Positions 7,939-16,791 of a DNA stretch of 22,431 nucleotides are shown piece after piece. Source of the DNA: Chara braunii (taxonomy: Eukaryota; Streptophyta; Charophyceae; Charales; Characeae); contig BFEA01000141.1 in NCBI GenBank assembly GCA_003427395.1, forward strand, positions 380,905-403,335. The letters are read 5' to 3'. The translations under genes were made by a program, and so were the position numbers. The notes under the pieces were generated by a model, which worked only from the letters and a program-made list of their open reading frames with translations, ran no database searches and was not told the origin of the DNA. Each line of letters starts with the position of its first letter. Position 1 is the stretch's first letter.

Positions 7939-9362
7939 ACCCGAGACGGGGGGGGCGTGCATACACGGGCGACAGGTGGACGTTCCGAGAGCAGTGTGAA
8001 GTGAGAAGGTCAAAGAGAGTGCAAGGTGGTTGACGTCANCGGTTACCTGTACGCTTGCNTGGTGCGTGAGCCTACTGNTTCCGGTAGGGAAGTNCAAAGA
8101 GGTGTGGGTGAGAGAGGGAGTCTGATTGAAGGAGGGAGTCAGTTCCAAGAGAAAAGACGACAGTGAAGCNGGCGTGCTTGCGGAACATGGAGAAAGTCAG
8201 TGCTCCCACATGGAGCAGTTGACGTCAACATTACCTGGCTTGGAGTAGTGAGAACTCCGTCCTCTCAGAGACCCGAGCTGTCACNTTAGGATAGCTTAAG
8301 AGCTGCCAGGGAANGCTCATGACGACCANCGCGTCTTCCATGGACAGTTCCCTCATGATGCGGCAGAAACNGACCCCCTCATGCTTATCCTCACTGGCTG
8401 NCGTCAAGCTCTATACACTGACNAGGGAGGCTCAANACATCTACTCTGATCNGTGCATGCATGATCTGCTNGGCCACGAACTAGTTCCTGAGTGAGACGT
8501 GAGGAAATAGACAAGAAAGGGCCTGATNAGGGACGCGAGAGTGCAGGTGACTGAGTAAGCAGAACGAGTCAGAGAGGTCTGAGTGTGTAAGNTCACCATT
8601 CACGCCAACGTGTCCGAGTAAAGAGCAACCTATGACTGAGNAAGACGCNCGCGATAAGACGAACGTTGGGCTCTATACTAGAATAGACGCCTGAGTTATG
8701 AAGGCGCGTGGAAGAAGATTGAGGGCTATGAGGCCAGTGAGAGAGGGGCCTCTCGCTCTTTGAAGGCGATTTCACTTACCGATTGGCACACCCACTCTGA
8801 CGACCACCTGTCTTGCCACCTCCATGTGACTTTCAACTTGTAACGNGTACTGCTATCAAGGGTCATCGACGCGCTTTTTTGTAACTGTCTTGGCCGAATC
8901 TTCAGATAAGATGCTGGCCATTGCAAAATAATCCCCTTTGTTTTCATTAATTACAGTTTTCCTTTTTTTTAGTTTGGTTAATTAGAGTGATTGGTCGTTG
9001 CTAACCGATCATGTTACGTCGGGACAAAGGTTAAGTCCTCGGTAGACTGTGTAAGCGGTTGAACAGGGGAATAGCCCCAACTCATAACAACGATTCGAAA
9101 CGTGCTGGCCTCGGAAGGAAACCAACGTACAGGCTACCGGTTTAAGTGATTAGCAAGGTTGAAGCAGTTGGATATTCTTGGTATTGGCATGACATTACAC
9201 TTGTCTATTGGATGTTTTTCCCTGCGTTGAGTGGCTTACTTGATTACTTGGCAAGGCCAGAAAGTTATGTAACCCCCGTTTTTGTGTGCTTAAGTCCTGC
9301 GAGGGAGGAGACTACAAATACAGTTGGGATTCTGACCCTTCTTCTTCCTTACCTTTCCCTTT
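7939..9362. other. No gene recognised; N-studded then ordinary sequence
   Basis: No motif-bearing frame was found on either strand. From 7939 to 8850 single Ns occur every few tens of bases and pairwise repeats are visible. From 8850 to 9362 nothing stands out. Confidence 0.4.
8029..8238. repeat. Two copies of a 12-bp GTTGACGTCAAC palindrome
   Basis: GTTGACGTCANC at 8029-8040 (one ambiguous base) and GTTGACGTCAAC at 8218-8229 are each followed by an (A/GG)TTACCTG segment, 189 bp apart. The core TGACGTCA is the full-palindrome site typical of bZIP (CRE/ATF, TGA-type) factors, and the flanks extend the symmetry to 12 bp. Confidence 0.5.
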
Positions 9363-9770
9363 GCGCGCGACTGCACAGCGTGGTTGTGCTGCGTGATTGC
9401 ACAGTGTGATTGTGTTGCGCGACTGCACAGTGTGGTTGTGTCGCGTGACTGCTCAGCGTGGTTGTGTTGCGTGACTGCACAGTGTGATTGTGCTGCGCGA
9501 GTGCACAACGTGGTTGTGCCGCGTGACTGCTCAGCGTGATTGTGATGTGTGATTATGCTGCGTGACTGCACAACGTGATTGTGCCGCGTGACTGCTCAGT
9601 GTGATTGTGCCGCGTGACTGCACAGTGTGATTGTGTCATATGACTGCACAGCGTGATTGAGCCGTATGACTGCATCATGTGACTACGTCATGTGACTGCA
9701 TCGTATGACTGCGCCATGTGGCTTCATCGTGTGACTGTACTGGATGACTGTATGAGCGCATGATTGCGTT
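9363..9770. repeat. 13/26-bp minisatellite
   Basis: The array alternates two 13-mers of the type GCGTGACTGCACA and GTGTGATTGTGCC, so the higher-order unit is 26 bp. About eleven 26-bp units run from 9363 to 9660. The array then decays to single 13-bp units (GTGACTGCATCGT-like) up to about 9770. On the minus strand three units (78 bp) give a 26-residue repeat, creating an open frame at 9290-9571 that is best explained by the repeat itself. Confidence 0.85.
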
Positions 9771-10796
9771 GGCTTACATATGCTCGTCCAATCGAATGCT
9801 CGCTTGTAGTTGTACGAGTTTCTTTTGTGACCTGAGAAAAATTGAGTGCATGACTATATGAGTTTGCGAGTGCCCGTGTGATTAGACGAATGCATGATCG
9901 AATGCTTCTGCGAGTTCGATGAAAGCAAGCAGGTATTATGTTTGAGTATGCAGGGCTACTTCTAGGCTCGCTGAGTGGGCTTGTATGTTGAGGGAAACAC
10001 AGACGATTTCCATTGGCCATGATCTATGCCTTTGATTTCTAAAATGGATGGGGAAAAGAAAGGCAATACTGAGGAGAATCTCTTATGTCCTCGCTAAATT
10101 TTTGCTTGATGGTGATTGACTAGTGCTTTTCACATCATTTTCCTGGCTATGTGAGCTGTTCAGAAACAGAATAGGTTGAAGCGTGCCCCTTATTTCTCTT
10201 GTGACATTTATGTCTGACATACAATACTAGCCCGAGTGATCAACCCTTGGGTTTGCTCACTGCAATCAGTAGTCCAGACTGGTTACCCGACTTTTCAAGT
10301 TCTGAGTCGCAAAAACAGAGTCACCCAGATTTGTGTAGCAATCAAACCACTGTCGGAGATGTCCTATATAGTGGATGATCTGTGCCGAATACTAGAGATG
10401 TTGGGGTGGTAACTGGGTAGGGACCACACTCAATAACAGCCTGGGTACTTCCTGAGCACGGTTTGTGATAGGTGTGTTCGACGCTCTACTGAGAAGGAGA
10501 GGTTTGATGGACTACATTTACCCCACGCTAAGTGGGTGGAAGGACGATTATGCAACACTGTCGGTTAGGAAGAGTTCTCACGAAGAGCGGATAAAGAAAA
10601 GAACATCCTGCAAACTACTCGTATTAACCGCAGATTTCGTGTGTGCCTGGTGACCAGCTGTTTTCTTAGTGACTCACACGTTCCCAGCACCACTGGACTA
10701 GTGCATGAGTAGACTCACGTTCTAGTCACACTGCTGAGAACAACTCCTGCTTAGTGTATCGGGACTGTCTGACAGACAAAGAAGGAACTCATATGA
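9771..10796. other. No gene recognised
   Basis: Frames are short and lack ATG starts or motifs. There is no RNA gene signature that I can support. Confidence 0.4.
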
Positions 10797-10838
10797 GAGC
10801 AAGTCCTTAGTCCCGGGGTAGTAGACCTTAGTAGGGCG

Positions 10839-11117
10839 ATGGGAAGTGAGGACATGCTAAGGGTGACCTACGCACTATACCGAGACAGAGCAGAAGGTTG
10901 GGAAGAGAGCGTTATCAGAGATGTCCAATCCCAAATGGAATTGATGAGAGAGCACGCGCTGAAGTTAGTAAGAGGACAGAAAGGTATCGAGTATACTATC
11001 TATTTCCATGAGTCAGACGAGAGTTCACGCAGTACTTTTTCTTTCATCGAAACTATTGAGCAGGCAAAAGGGAAGTTGTCAGGTATCGGTAGTGAATCCA
11101 CGATTACCGTTCTTTAG
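10839..11117 (+). CDS. Small hypothetical protein (module shared with 7225 ORF)
   Basis: This ATG-started frame of 92 codons stays open upstream to 10797. The protein is charged and alpha-rich in the middle (about residues 18-45), followed by a beta-like GIEYTIYFHESDESSRSTFSF segment. From LRV near the N-terminus to the HE pair the spacing is 52 residues, against 51 in the ORF at 7225, and both then read acidic-Ser/Thr-rich. That makes them likely diverged copies of one domain, although identity is low. No family is named. A different frame (ATG 11008) overlaps its end and continues to 11409, so a frameshift joining the two is possible. Confidence 0.35.
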   Translation: MGSEDMLRVTYALYRDRAEGWEESVIRDVQSQMELMREHALKLVRGQKGIEYTIYFHESDESSRSTFSFIETIEQAKGKLSGIGSESTITVL

Positions 11118-11409
11118 AACTAATCTGGCTGCTGTGTCTCAAGAGACCGGTAGTTTTCGCTACTCTGCAAAAGACAAGTTGATGGACGAGAATTTTGAGC
11201 CGAATTGTACATCGTGCCATTCAAGGGACGAAAGTCAAGAGAAGCTCTCAGTGCTACTAAGAGATGAACTGTTTGCACTCACGGTGTGTTATCAGAATCT
11301 AGCCAACAGTCACAAAACAGTAAAAGAGGGAAAAAATGGAAGCACTTGTGGAACGGACACGGTAAGGGAATGGACTGAGAGAAATAACGCCCCGACATTT
11401 AAAACTTAG
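11008..11409 (+). CDS. Hypothetical ORF overlapping the 10839 frame
   Basis: A 133-codon frame from ATG 11008. The first 37 codons overlap the 10839 frame in another register and may be non-coding shadow. The part after 11118 (residues 38-133) is polar, with a C-x2-C (CTSC) and a charged Ser/Lys/Glu-rich run that looks like ordinary soluble protein. It may be the second half of the 10839 protein displaced by an indel. No family is recognised. Confidence 0.25.
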   Translation: MSQTRVHAVLFLSSKLLSRQKGSCQVSVVNPRLPFFRTNLAAVSQETGSFRYSAKDKLMDENFEPNCTSCHSRDESQEKLSVLLRDELFALTVCYQNLANSHKTVKEGKNGSTCGTDTVREWTERNNAPTFKT

Positions 11410-11782
11410 TGCGGTGAAGACACAGACATCACCTCACCGGGTCTGTGGGCAATGTTTCGGTCTGAACTCTGCAGTTTAAATTTGGTGTTGGCACCTTGAT
11501 CTGCAATTCAGTGATTTTGAAAACCTACAGGCTTTTTGCTACTAAGGGATCAGGAGCTAGTGAATTGCGTCTCAGGCAAATACTCGGTCATCAGAGCCTC
11601 AAACGGGTGACAGCTGGGAACGAACTCTGCATTTTAACACTGCATTAGGGATCATTATCAGTTTGACAGTGATTTCGTCAGAAGATACCCCAACAATCAG
11701 CTCACATTCAGTGTTCGGTCAGTGATCAAACAGCATACAATCAGTTTTCAATTAGTGTCCAGTCAGTAATCAATCATTAATA

Positions 11783-11903
11783 TTCAGTTTTCTGATCAGC
11801 AGTCAATCAGTTCTCTGATCAGCAATCATTCAGTTTTCTGATCAGCAGTCAATCAGTTCTCTGATCAGCAATCATTCAGTTTTCTGATCAGCAGTCAATC
11901 AGT
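11783..11903. repeat. 23/46-bp tandem repeat with CTGATCAG palindromes
   Basis: TTCAGTTTTCTGATCAGCAGTCAA and TCAGTTCTCTGATCAGCAATCA-type 23-mers alternate, and units starting TTCAG lie at 11783, 11829 and 11875 (46-bp period). The five subunits each contain the palindrome CTGATCAG. Upstream sequence from about 11640 is also rich in diverged CAGT words, suggesting an older, longer array. Confidence 0.8.
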
Positions 11904-12027
11904 ATTCAGAACAACGTTCAGAAACACCATTCAGAACGGTATTAAAGAGGCAGTCAAACAACAGACACCTGTCAACCAAGCACAGTCTCTTTTCCATCTA
12001 TAAGTGGGCAACTATTTACTTGAACAT

Positions 12028-12681
12028 ATGAGAGAGATCAATCCCTTCTCGGTCGAGCAGCCTGTCCTTGATAGTCTCAATCGGGTAGCTTCAAGGGAAA
12101 GTTTCCCATATAATTATGTCAAGATCGACGGCTTCAAGCGCGAAGATCTGTCAATCTTCGTCGCCCTTACAGAATTTGCAGGGGGCGCAGTCTAGGACTT
12201 GTGGGTATATCTGAAGAAAGGGAATGAGACGCATCCACACTTTGATGTTGTTTGGGTTGCAATAGCCAGGTTTGTGCAATGGAAAGCTGAGAGACTCCAA
12301 GGGAGCGCAAAGCTAGTCTATAGCTTTTGTCCTAAGCTTTTCATTGATTACCCCAAGCCTCCGGTTCCTTACTACTTCACTGACGGATCATATTGGGGTG
12401 ACCTTGTAGACCTAGCCAAGAGGTACATATCGCCTGCAGTAATCGATTATGAAGCAGTGACTGAGCCATCCGAGTTCCCACATCTCAGACGAGGTATCTT
12501 CTCTCAACCATATCTTCCTACACTATGGGAGGAGTTTTGTGCCATGATTGATTTTCGCATCATGGGACTTGGATGGAAGTGCTCAGAGCTTGCAGGCTTC
12601 AGGTGGCTCTACATACAAAAGCCACAACCTCAGAGAGTACGGAGACATGGCAAGAAGCCCAAACGACAGACAACAAAATGA
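12028..12681 (+). pseudogene. Unrecognised protein, one in-frame TAG
   Basis: The frame opens after a TAA at 12001, has its first ATG at 12028 (MREINPFSVEQP) and runs to TGA 12679-12681, interrupted once by TAG at 12193-12195. Composition on both sides is that of a normal globular protein: a Trp/Tyr/Pro-rich central part (PPVPYYFTDGSYWGDLVDLAKRY starts near 12358) and a basic tail (RRHGKKPKRQ). Reading through the TAG would give about 217 residues. I do not recognise the family. It lies 460 bp upstream of the gypsy element B reading frames on the same strand and could be an extra ORF of a mobile element or a captured host gene. An AATAAA at 12977 is the nearest poly(A)-type signal. Confidence 0.45.
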
Positions 12682-12976
12682 GAGATTGAGTGTGAAGTTC
12701 AGAGGAATGAGTGAGGACTCTTTATTGGTGCAGGCCATGCTCTCTTCCATATGTACTTCCTGAGACTACTATGAGTTCTCATTCTTTACTCACTCATTTG
12801 ACTCTGTTATTGCTCGAGTCAGTCGATCTTGCTCCTTGCATTGTTCTTGCTTGATGATTGTTTTCATGGATGATTCTGTCACAGTTCTCAAAATTAGATT
12901 GACATAATTGATGCATGCATAGCACTCTATAATTTCGTGACTATTATTTGCATGATTCTCAACTGTTCCGAATCAA

Positions 12977-12982
12977 AATAAA
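12977..12982 (+). terminator. Poly(A)-signal-like AATAAA
   Basis: A canonical AATAAA word about 295 bp after the stop of the 12028 ORF. Such words are common by chance in AT-rich DNA. Confidence 0.2.
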
Positions 12983-13173
12983 AGCTTCCTAAGACCGGTG
13001 ACCGGCAAAGACCGCAATTGAAGAGTCTCGCTCGGAGCCGGACGCACACAACAGGAAGGGATTTGCTTTATTTAATTTATTTTATTTATTGCAATCACAT
13101 ACAAAACCCTGCGAGACAGCCTGTTGGCTTTCTGGTCGCCTGAAGAGGACCGACTGGGAAAAAGTGCAACACC

Positions 13174-14487
13174 GTGCCATATCCTCCCTTTTTTGTCCCA
13201 CCGGTGACAGGGGTATCCCCATATGTAGCCCCGTCATCGGTTGCTATCGTTTCCCTCGGTATGCCGCTGTCAGCAGGGGTAACAGCAGGGAGTAGTTTGC
13301 AGGTTCCTGTACAGACAGTGTTTACTCAAAGTCCGTCGCAGGTTGCAGTCACCACGCAGCCTGCTGTCTCGCAGCCTGTGCAGCCGCAGGGCACACAACC
13401 CCTACAGCTAGCACAGCAACCGGTGTCACCGGGTCTACAGCCCGGAGTGATGCAGGGGCAGGGACAAACACAGTGGGTTCAAAAGATGGCCATCGCCGCT
13501 CCCAAACCTTTTAAAAGGGATAAGAGGGGCGAAGACCTCGACACGTGGTTGAGGGCAGTGCCGGTCTACGTCAGGTGNAAACTCACCTTGCCGCACGAAG
13601 AAGTACTTGTGGCTGCCTCCTACCTAGAGGGGTGCGCAACAAGATGGTTGAGTGGTTTGGTACAACTCCTGGGATATGGTCATGACTTCCGCGCTTGGGC
13701 GGCCTCCCAGAAACTGGAGGACTTCCTGAAGATGGTGGAGGAAAGGTGGCATGATCCTCAGGAGGCCCAAAGGGCCACTGATGCGATCCTGACACTGCAC
13801 ACAAGGCAGTTTAAGTCAGTAAGGGAAGCCATCGACGCTGTTGAGCGTCTGATCTGTGTCCCAGGGGTGCGCTATTACCCCCAGGTCCTGTTGACTTCGT
13901 ACCTGAGATGCTTTTCTCAGCCTCTCAGTAACCAATTGGCAAAAGAGGCCAACATCAATATGCACAACTTTCCTTCGTTTCGCAAGGTGGCCCTAGACCT
14001 TGAAGCTAAGATAGGGCATGGACAAGCACCCACAACGGATGGGAGGAAGATGACACTGCCTCCCAACTGGAAAACGAAAGGTCGCTTGATGTTTGTCGAC
14101 AACGATGGTTCAACCATTGAGGTGGACGGCAACTTCCAGGAGGGAGTAGGTTCAGAGGCAGGCAGCATAGATGCTTCAGAGGGTGGAGTAGTCGCTGTCG
14201 TTTTTCAAAAAGGAAAGGCGACCGGTAGACACCGCGGAGGCTCCCGGTCTAGGAGTCAAGTCGACCCTAATGCTCCCCCATGGGAGAAAGCGGGTCTTAC
14301 AGAGGACGTGTGGAGAGATCGTTACTCTCGGCATGCCTGTATTCGTTGTGGTCAATATGGCCACAGCCAATTCAAGTGCTGCAACAAGAAAGTGACAGAA
14401 AAGATCCCGCCTACGATGGGGCAGGTGTTGGGATCCTCTTATCCCGTCGCTAGCAATGTTGCCAGTACTTCAGGCAGTGCTCCGTGA
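13174..14487 (+). CDS. gag: Ty3/gypsy Gag with CCHC zinc knuckle
   Basis: The open frame runs from 13144; the first ATG is 13261 and earlier in-frame codons include only a GTG at 13174, so the 5' end may be truncated or start at 13261. Residues about 30-95 (counted from 13174) are Gln/Pro/Val-rich. A retrotrans_gag-type capsid region follows (about 115-270: DTWLRAVPVYVR, ASYLEGCATRWL, FRAWAASQKLEDFLKMVEERW). The C-terminus has a perfect nucleocapsid zinc knuckle C-x2-C-x4-H-x4-C (CIRCGQYGHSQFKC, from about 14338). Gag assembles the cytoplasmic particle and binds element RNA. The frame ends at TGA 14485, and pol starts about 100 nt later in another frame. It is intact as an ORF apart from one N. 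Confidence 0.85.
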   Translation: MPYPPFFVPPVTGVSPYVAPSSVAIVSLGMPLSAGVTAGSSLQVPVQTVFTQSPSQVAVTTQPAVSQPVQPQGTQPLQLAQQPVSPGLQPGVMQGQGQTQWVQKMAIAAPKPFKRDKRGEDLDTWLRAVPVYVRXKLTLPHEEVLVAASYLEGCATRWLSGLVQLLGYGHDFRAWAASQKLEDFLKMVEERWHDPQEAQRATDAILTLHTRQFKSVREAIDAVERLICVPGVRYYPQVLLTSYLRCFSQPLSNQLAKEANINMHNFPSFRKVALDLEAKIGHGQAPTTDGRKMTLPPNWKTKGRLMFVDNDGSTIEVDGNFQEGVGSEAGSIDASEGGVVAVVFQKGKATGRHRGGSRSRSQVDPNAPPWEKAGLTEDVWRDRYSRHACIRCGQYGHSQFKCCNKKVTEKIPPTMGQVLGSSYPVASNVASTSGSAP

Positions 14488-14532
14488 AACACGTCGGGCC
14501 AATAGGAATAGTAGTTGTTCCTGCTAGGGTCG

Positions 14533-14558
14533 AGATGGTGGAGACACCCTCACCATCT
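14533..14558 (+). other. Stem-loop in gag-pol spacer
   Basis: AGATGGTG (14533-14540) and CACCATCT (14551-14558) form a perfect 8-bp stem with a 10-nt loop between the gag stop (14485) and the opening of the pol frame (14582). Its role is unknown; the spacing is too long for a classical frameshift stimulator. Confidence 0.4.
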
Positions 14559-14581
14559 TGAGAGATGGCCCAAGCTACTGA

Positions 14582-15667
14582 CTCCAGCGTCGTCCTGCAA
14601 GCACATTCAGACCCATCGAGCTAGAGGTGGAGTGGTCTAGATCAGACCCACTAGCTTCTTGGACGACACTAGTCAAAGCCCCGAAGGGTGAAATGTTCGT
14701 CCGCGAGGTATTCATTGGCGGTCGCAAGGCCGGGGCCTATTATGACACTTGCTCGACTAGGAACTTTATCAGTCGCGCGTGCGTTGAGAGGCTGTGTTTA
14801 CAGGGGCGAGTGCAGCGCCTGAGTCGACCTGTGGAGTTGACCTGTGCCAACAAACAGCGCATGGTAGTTAAGGACTACCTCCAGGATGTAGAGTGTTGTT
14901 TTCCGTACGCGGGAGGGGACTTGAGACATCGTGTCTCGTTCCTAGTAAGTGACGAGCTCCCAATGGACATGTTACTAGGTATGTACTACCTCTCTGTAGC
15001 ACAGCCCCAGTTTGACGGGGACCGAAAAGTGGTCAAACACACTTTGCCAGGTGGAGGGACCGCCAGATTACACAAGTTCAAAGCTAGTAGTCTGATTGAG
15101 TCTTACGGGCGCATGTGTGCGGCCTCGTTCTATAATTATTATAAGCAACATCAGGAGGAGGGTATGTACTTAGTTTATGTCTCTGNNGNAGGCGAGCCAG
15201 TGAGAATGCCGNCGGAGATAGAGGGAGTAGTTGCTAAGTACCCTGATCTATTTGAAGAGCCAACAGGGGTTGTTGAGAGGGAGGTCGTCCNNGCGATAGA
15301 GATTATCCCAAGGTCTAGTATTCCGAAGGGTAGGATCTATCGAGTGTCTCCAGGTGAGCTTGATGAGCTTCGCCGCCAACTCAAGGAACTCGTAGAGAAG
15401 GGTTGGATCNGGCCNAGTGTCTCTCCTTATGGGTCTCCAGTTTTATTCGTACCTAAGAAGAAGGAGGNTACTCTTAGGATGTGCATTGACTATAGGGGCC
15501 TCAATGCCATCACTGTCAAGAACCGAGAGCCCCTACCGCGCATCGACGATCTGTTAGATAGAGTGCAAGGGTGTCGGTACTTTAGTAAGATAGATCTGAA
15601 GTCCGGGTACCATCAGATTGCAATCCGGCCCGAGGATCAGCACAAAACCGCTTTCCAGACCAGGTAG
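14582..15667 (+). pseudogene. pol: Gypsy pol part 1: aspartic protease and N-terminal reverse transcriptase
   Basis: The frame opens after TGA 14579-14581; there is no ATG until 14693, so pol was probably expressed by recoding or re-initiation. A retropepsin-like region has the catalytic motif position at Asp40-Thr41-Cys42 (numbered from 14627; canonical D-S/T-G), followed by STRNFIS, and later the hydrophobic MDMLLGMYYL corresponding to the ILG motif. RT begins near 15200: [45 protein letters not shown] (first catalytic Asp) and [12 protein letters not shown] at 15665 then replaces what is normally an aromatic residue (TR-Y/F-GLYEF). Ns create several X residues. RT copies element RNA into DNA, and protease cleaves the polyprotein. 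Confidence 0.85.
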
Positions 15668-15865
15668 GGTCTATACGAGTTTGTGGTGATGCCTTTTGGC
15701 CTTTGCAATGCTCCTGGCACCGTTCAGCACGCTATGAATCGGATATTCCATGACTACTTAGATAAGTTTGTCATCGTGTGCCTCGATGACATACTTATTT
15801 TTAGTAACACTGTCGAGGAACACGTTGCACATCTGGACAAAGTCCTCAGCCTCCTGCGACAGCAA
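15668..15865 (+). pseudogene. pol: Gypsy pol part 2: RT palm with CLDD
   Basis: This continues the same frame after the TAG: GLYEFVVMPFGLCNAPGTVQ, then the active-site box reads VIVCLDDILIFS. Both catalytic Asp residues are present, but the usual Tyr of Y-x-D-D is Cys. The frame fails after LLRQQ. The expected continuation (KFKINSETCEFG) is in frame 1 from about 15866, so a one-base loss near 15861-15866 is the simplest explanation. Confidence 0.8.
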
Positions 15866-16407
15866 AGTTCAAGATCAACAGTGAAACGTGCGAGTTTGGC
15901 CGCACCCGTGTCTTGTACTTGGGTGATGAGATCTCCGCGGAAGGGTTGAAGCCCGATGACGCGAAGGTGGCCAGCATTCGTGATTGGCCACGTCCTCAGT
16001 CTGTGACTGAGATGAGATCTTTCTTAGGCATGACCGGCTACTATAGGACTTTCGTTAAGAACTATAGCATAGTGGCCGCACCTTTGACTGATTTGACCCG
16101 CCTTGACACCCCATGGGAGTGGACAGACTCGTGCGAGGCTGTTGTTAGACATCTGAAGCATGCGTTGACGCACTACGAGTACATGTCCAAGAAAATGTCG
16201 TCTCAGAAGTTGGCTAAGTCCACTTATGAGAAGGAACTCTATGCGGTGTACAAGGCTCTCACCCATTGGAGACACTATCTCCTTGGGAGGTTCTTCATCC
16301 TCAAGACTGATCATCAGACACTGAGATGGATGAGAACACAGCCGGTACTCTCTGACGCTCTCAAGCGTTGGATCGAAGTCATTGAGCAATATGACTTTGA
16401 CCCTTAG
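15866..16407 (+). pseudogene. pol: Gypsy pol part 3: RT thumb and deleted RNase H
   Basis: Frame 1 carries the RT connection (VLYLGDEISAEGLKPDDAKV, MRSFLGMTGYYRTFVKNYS, PLTDLTR) and then RNase H. At 16177-16181 the sequence jumps from ALTHYE directly to YMSKKM. The family normally has about 40 residues between these, containing the first catalytic Asp in T-D-A-S. The remaining RNase H residues are present: Glu in YEKELYAV and Asp in TDHQTLRWM. The deletion kept the frame. The segment ends at TAG 16405, after which the frame continues with YLKGEYNKVADALS, a normal RNase H C-terminus. RNase H activity should be lost. Confidence 0.8.
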
Positions 16408-16791
16408 TATCTTAAAGGGGAGTACAACAAGGTGGCTGATGCCTTGTCGCACAGACCGGACTTCTCAGGTGTGCTGATTACAGAGTTCGATCTGACGGAC
16501 AATGTTACTCAGTCTGTGGTGGAAGCCTATCGCGAGGACCAGTTTATGTCTGAGATCATACGCAGACTTGAGGTGAAGGACAAAAAGACTTCCGCCGAGT
16601 TTGAGTTGGTCAATGGCTTGCTGTTCCTGGAGAAGGCAGGGAATAAACGCTTGTGTGTTCCAAATAGCGAGTCTTTGCGTAGTTTGTTTTTAGGTGAGTG
16701 TCATGATGCCACCGGCCATTTTGGGTATAAGAAGACCGCAGCCAACTTGCTGCAGCGGTTCTGGTGGCCCACGATGATGCGGGATGCCTAG
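16408..16791 (+). pseudogene. pol: Gypsy pol part 4: RNase H end and integrase HHCC start
   Basis: It begins with the RNase H tail (KGEYNKVADALSHRPD), then a linker (QFMSEIIRRLEV, FELVNGLLFL, CVPNSESLRSLFLGECHD). The integrase zinc-binding motif starts with His in ECHD and His in TGHFG, then KKTAANLLQRFWWPTMM. TAG 16789-16791 interrupts it before the C-x2-C pair, which lies downstream in the same frame (CQVCQRDK, from about 16810). Confidence 0.8.

Noticed and set aside
7540-8148. Minus-strand ORF of about 200 codons
   Set aside because: Antisense to the better-supported 7225 frame, non-ATG start, Cys/Ser/Pro-rich composition without motifs, many X residues.
9290-9571. Minus-strand ORF with a 26-residue His/Gln/Thr repeat
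   Set aside because: It is fully produced by the 26-bp minisatellite; no non-repeat domain and no start context.
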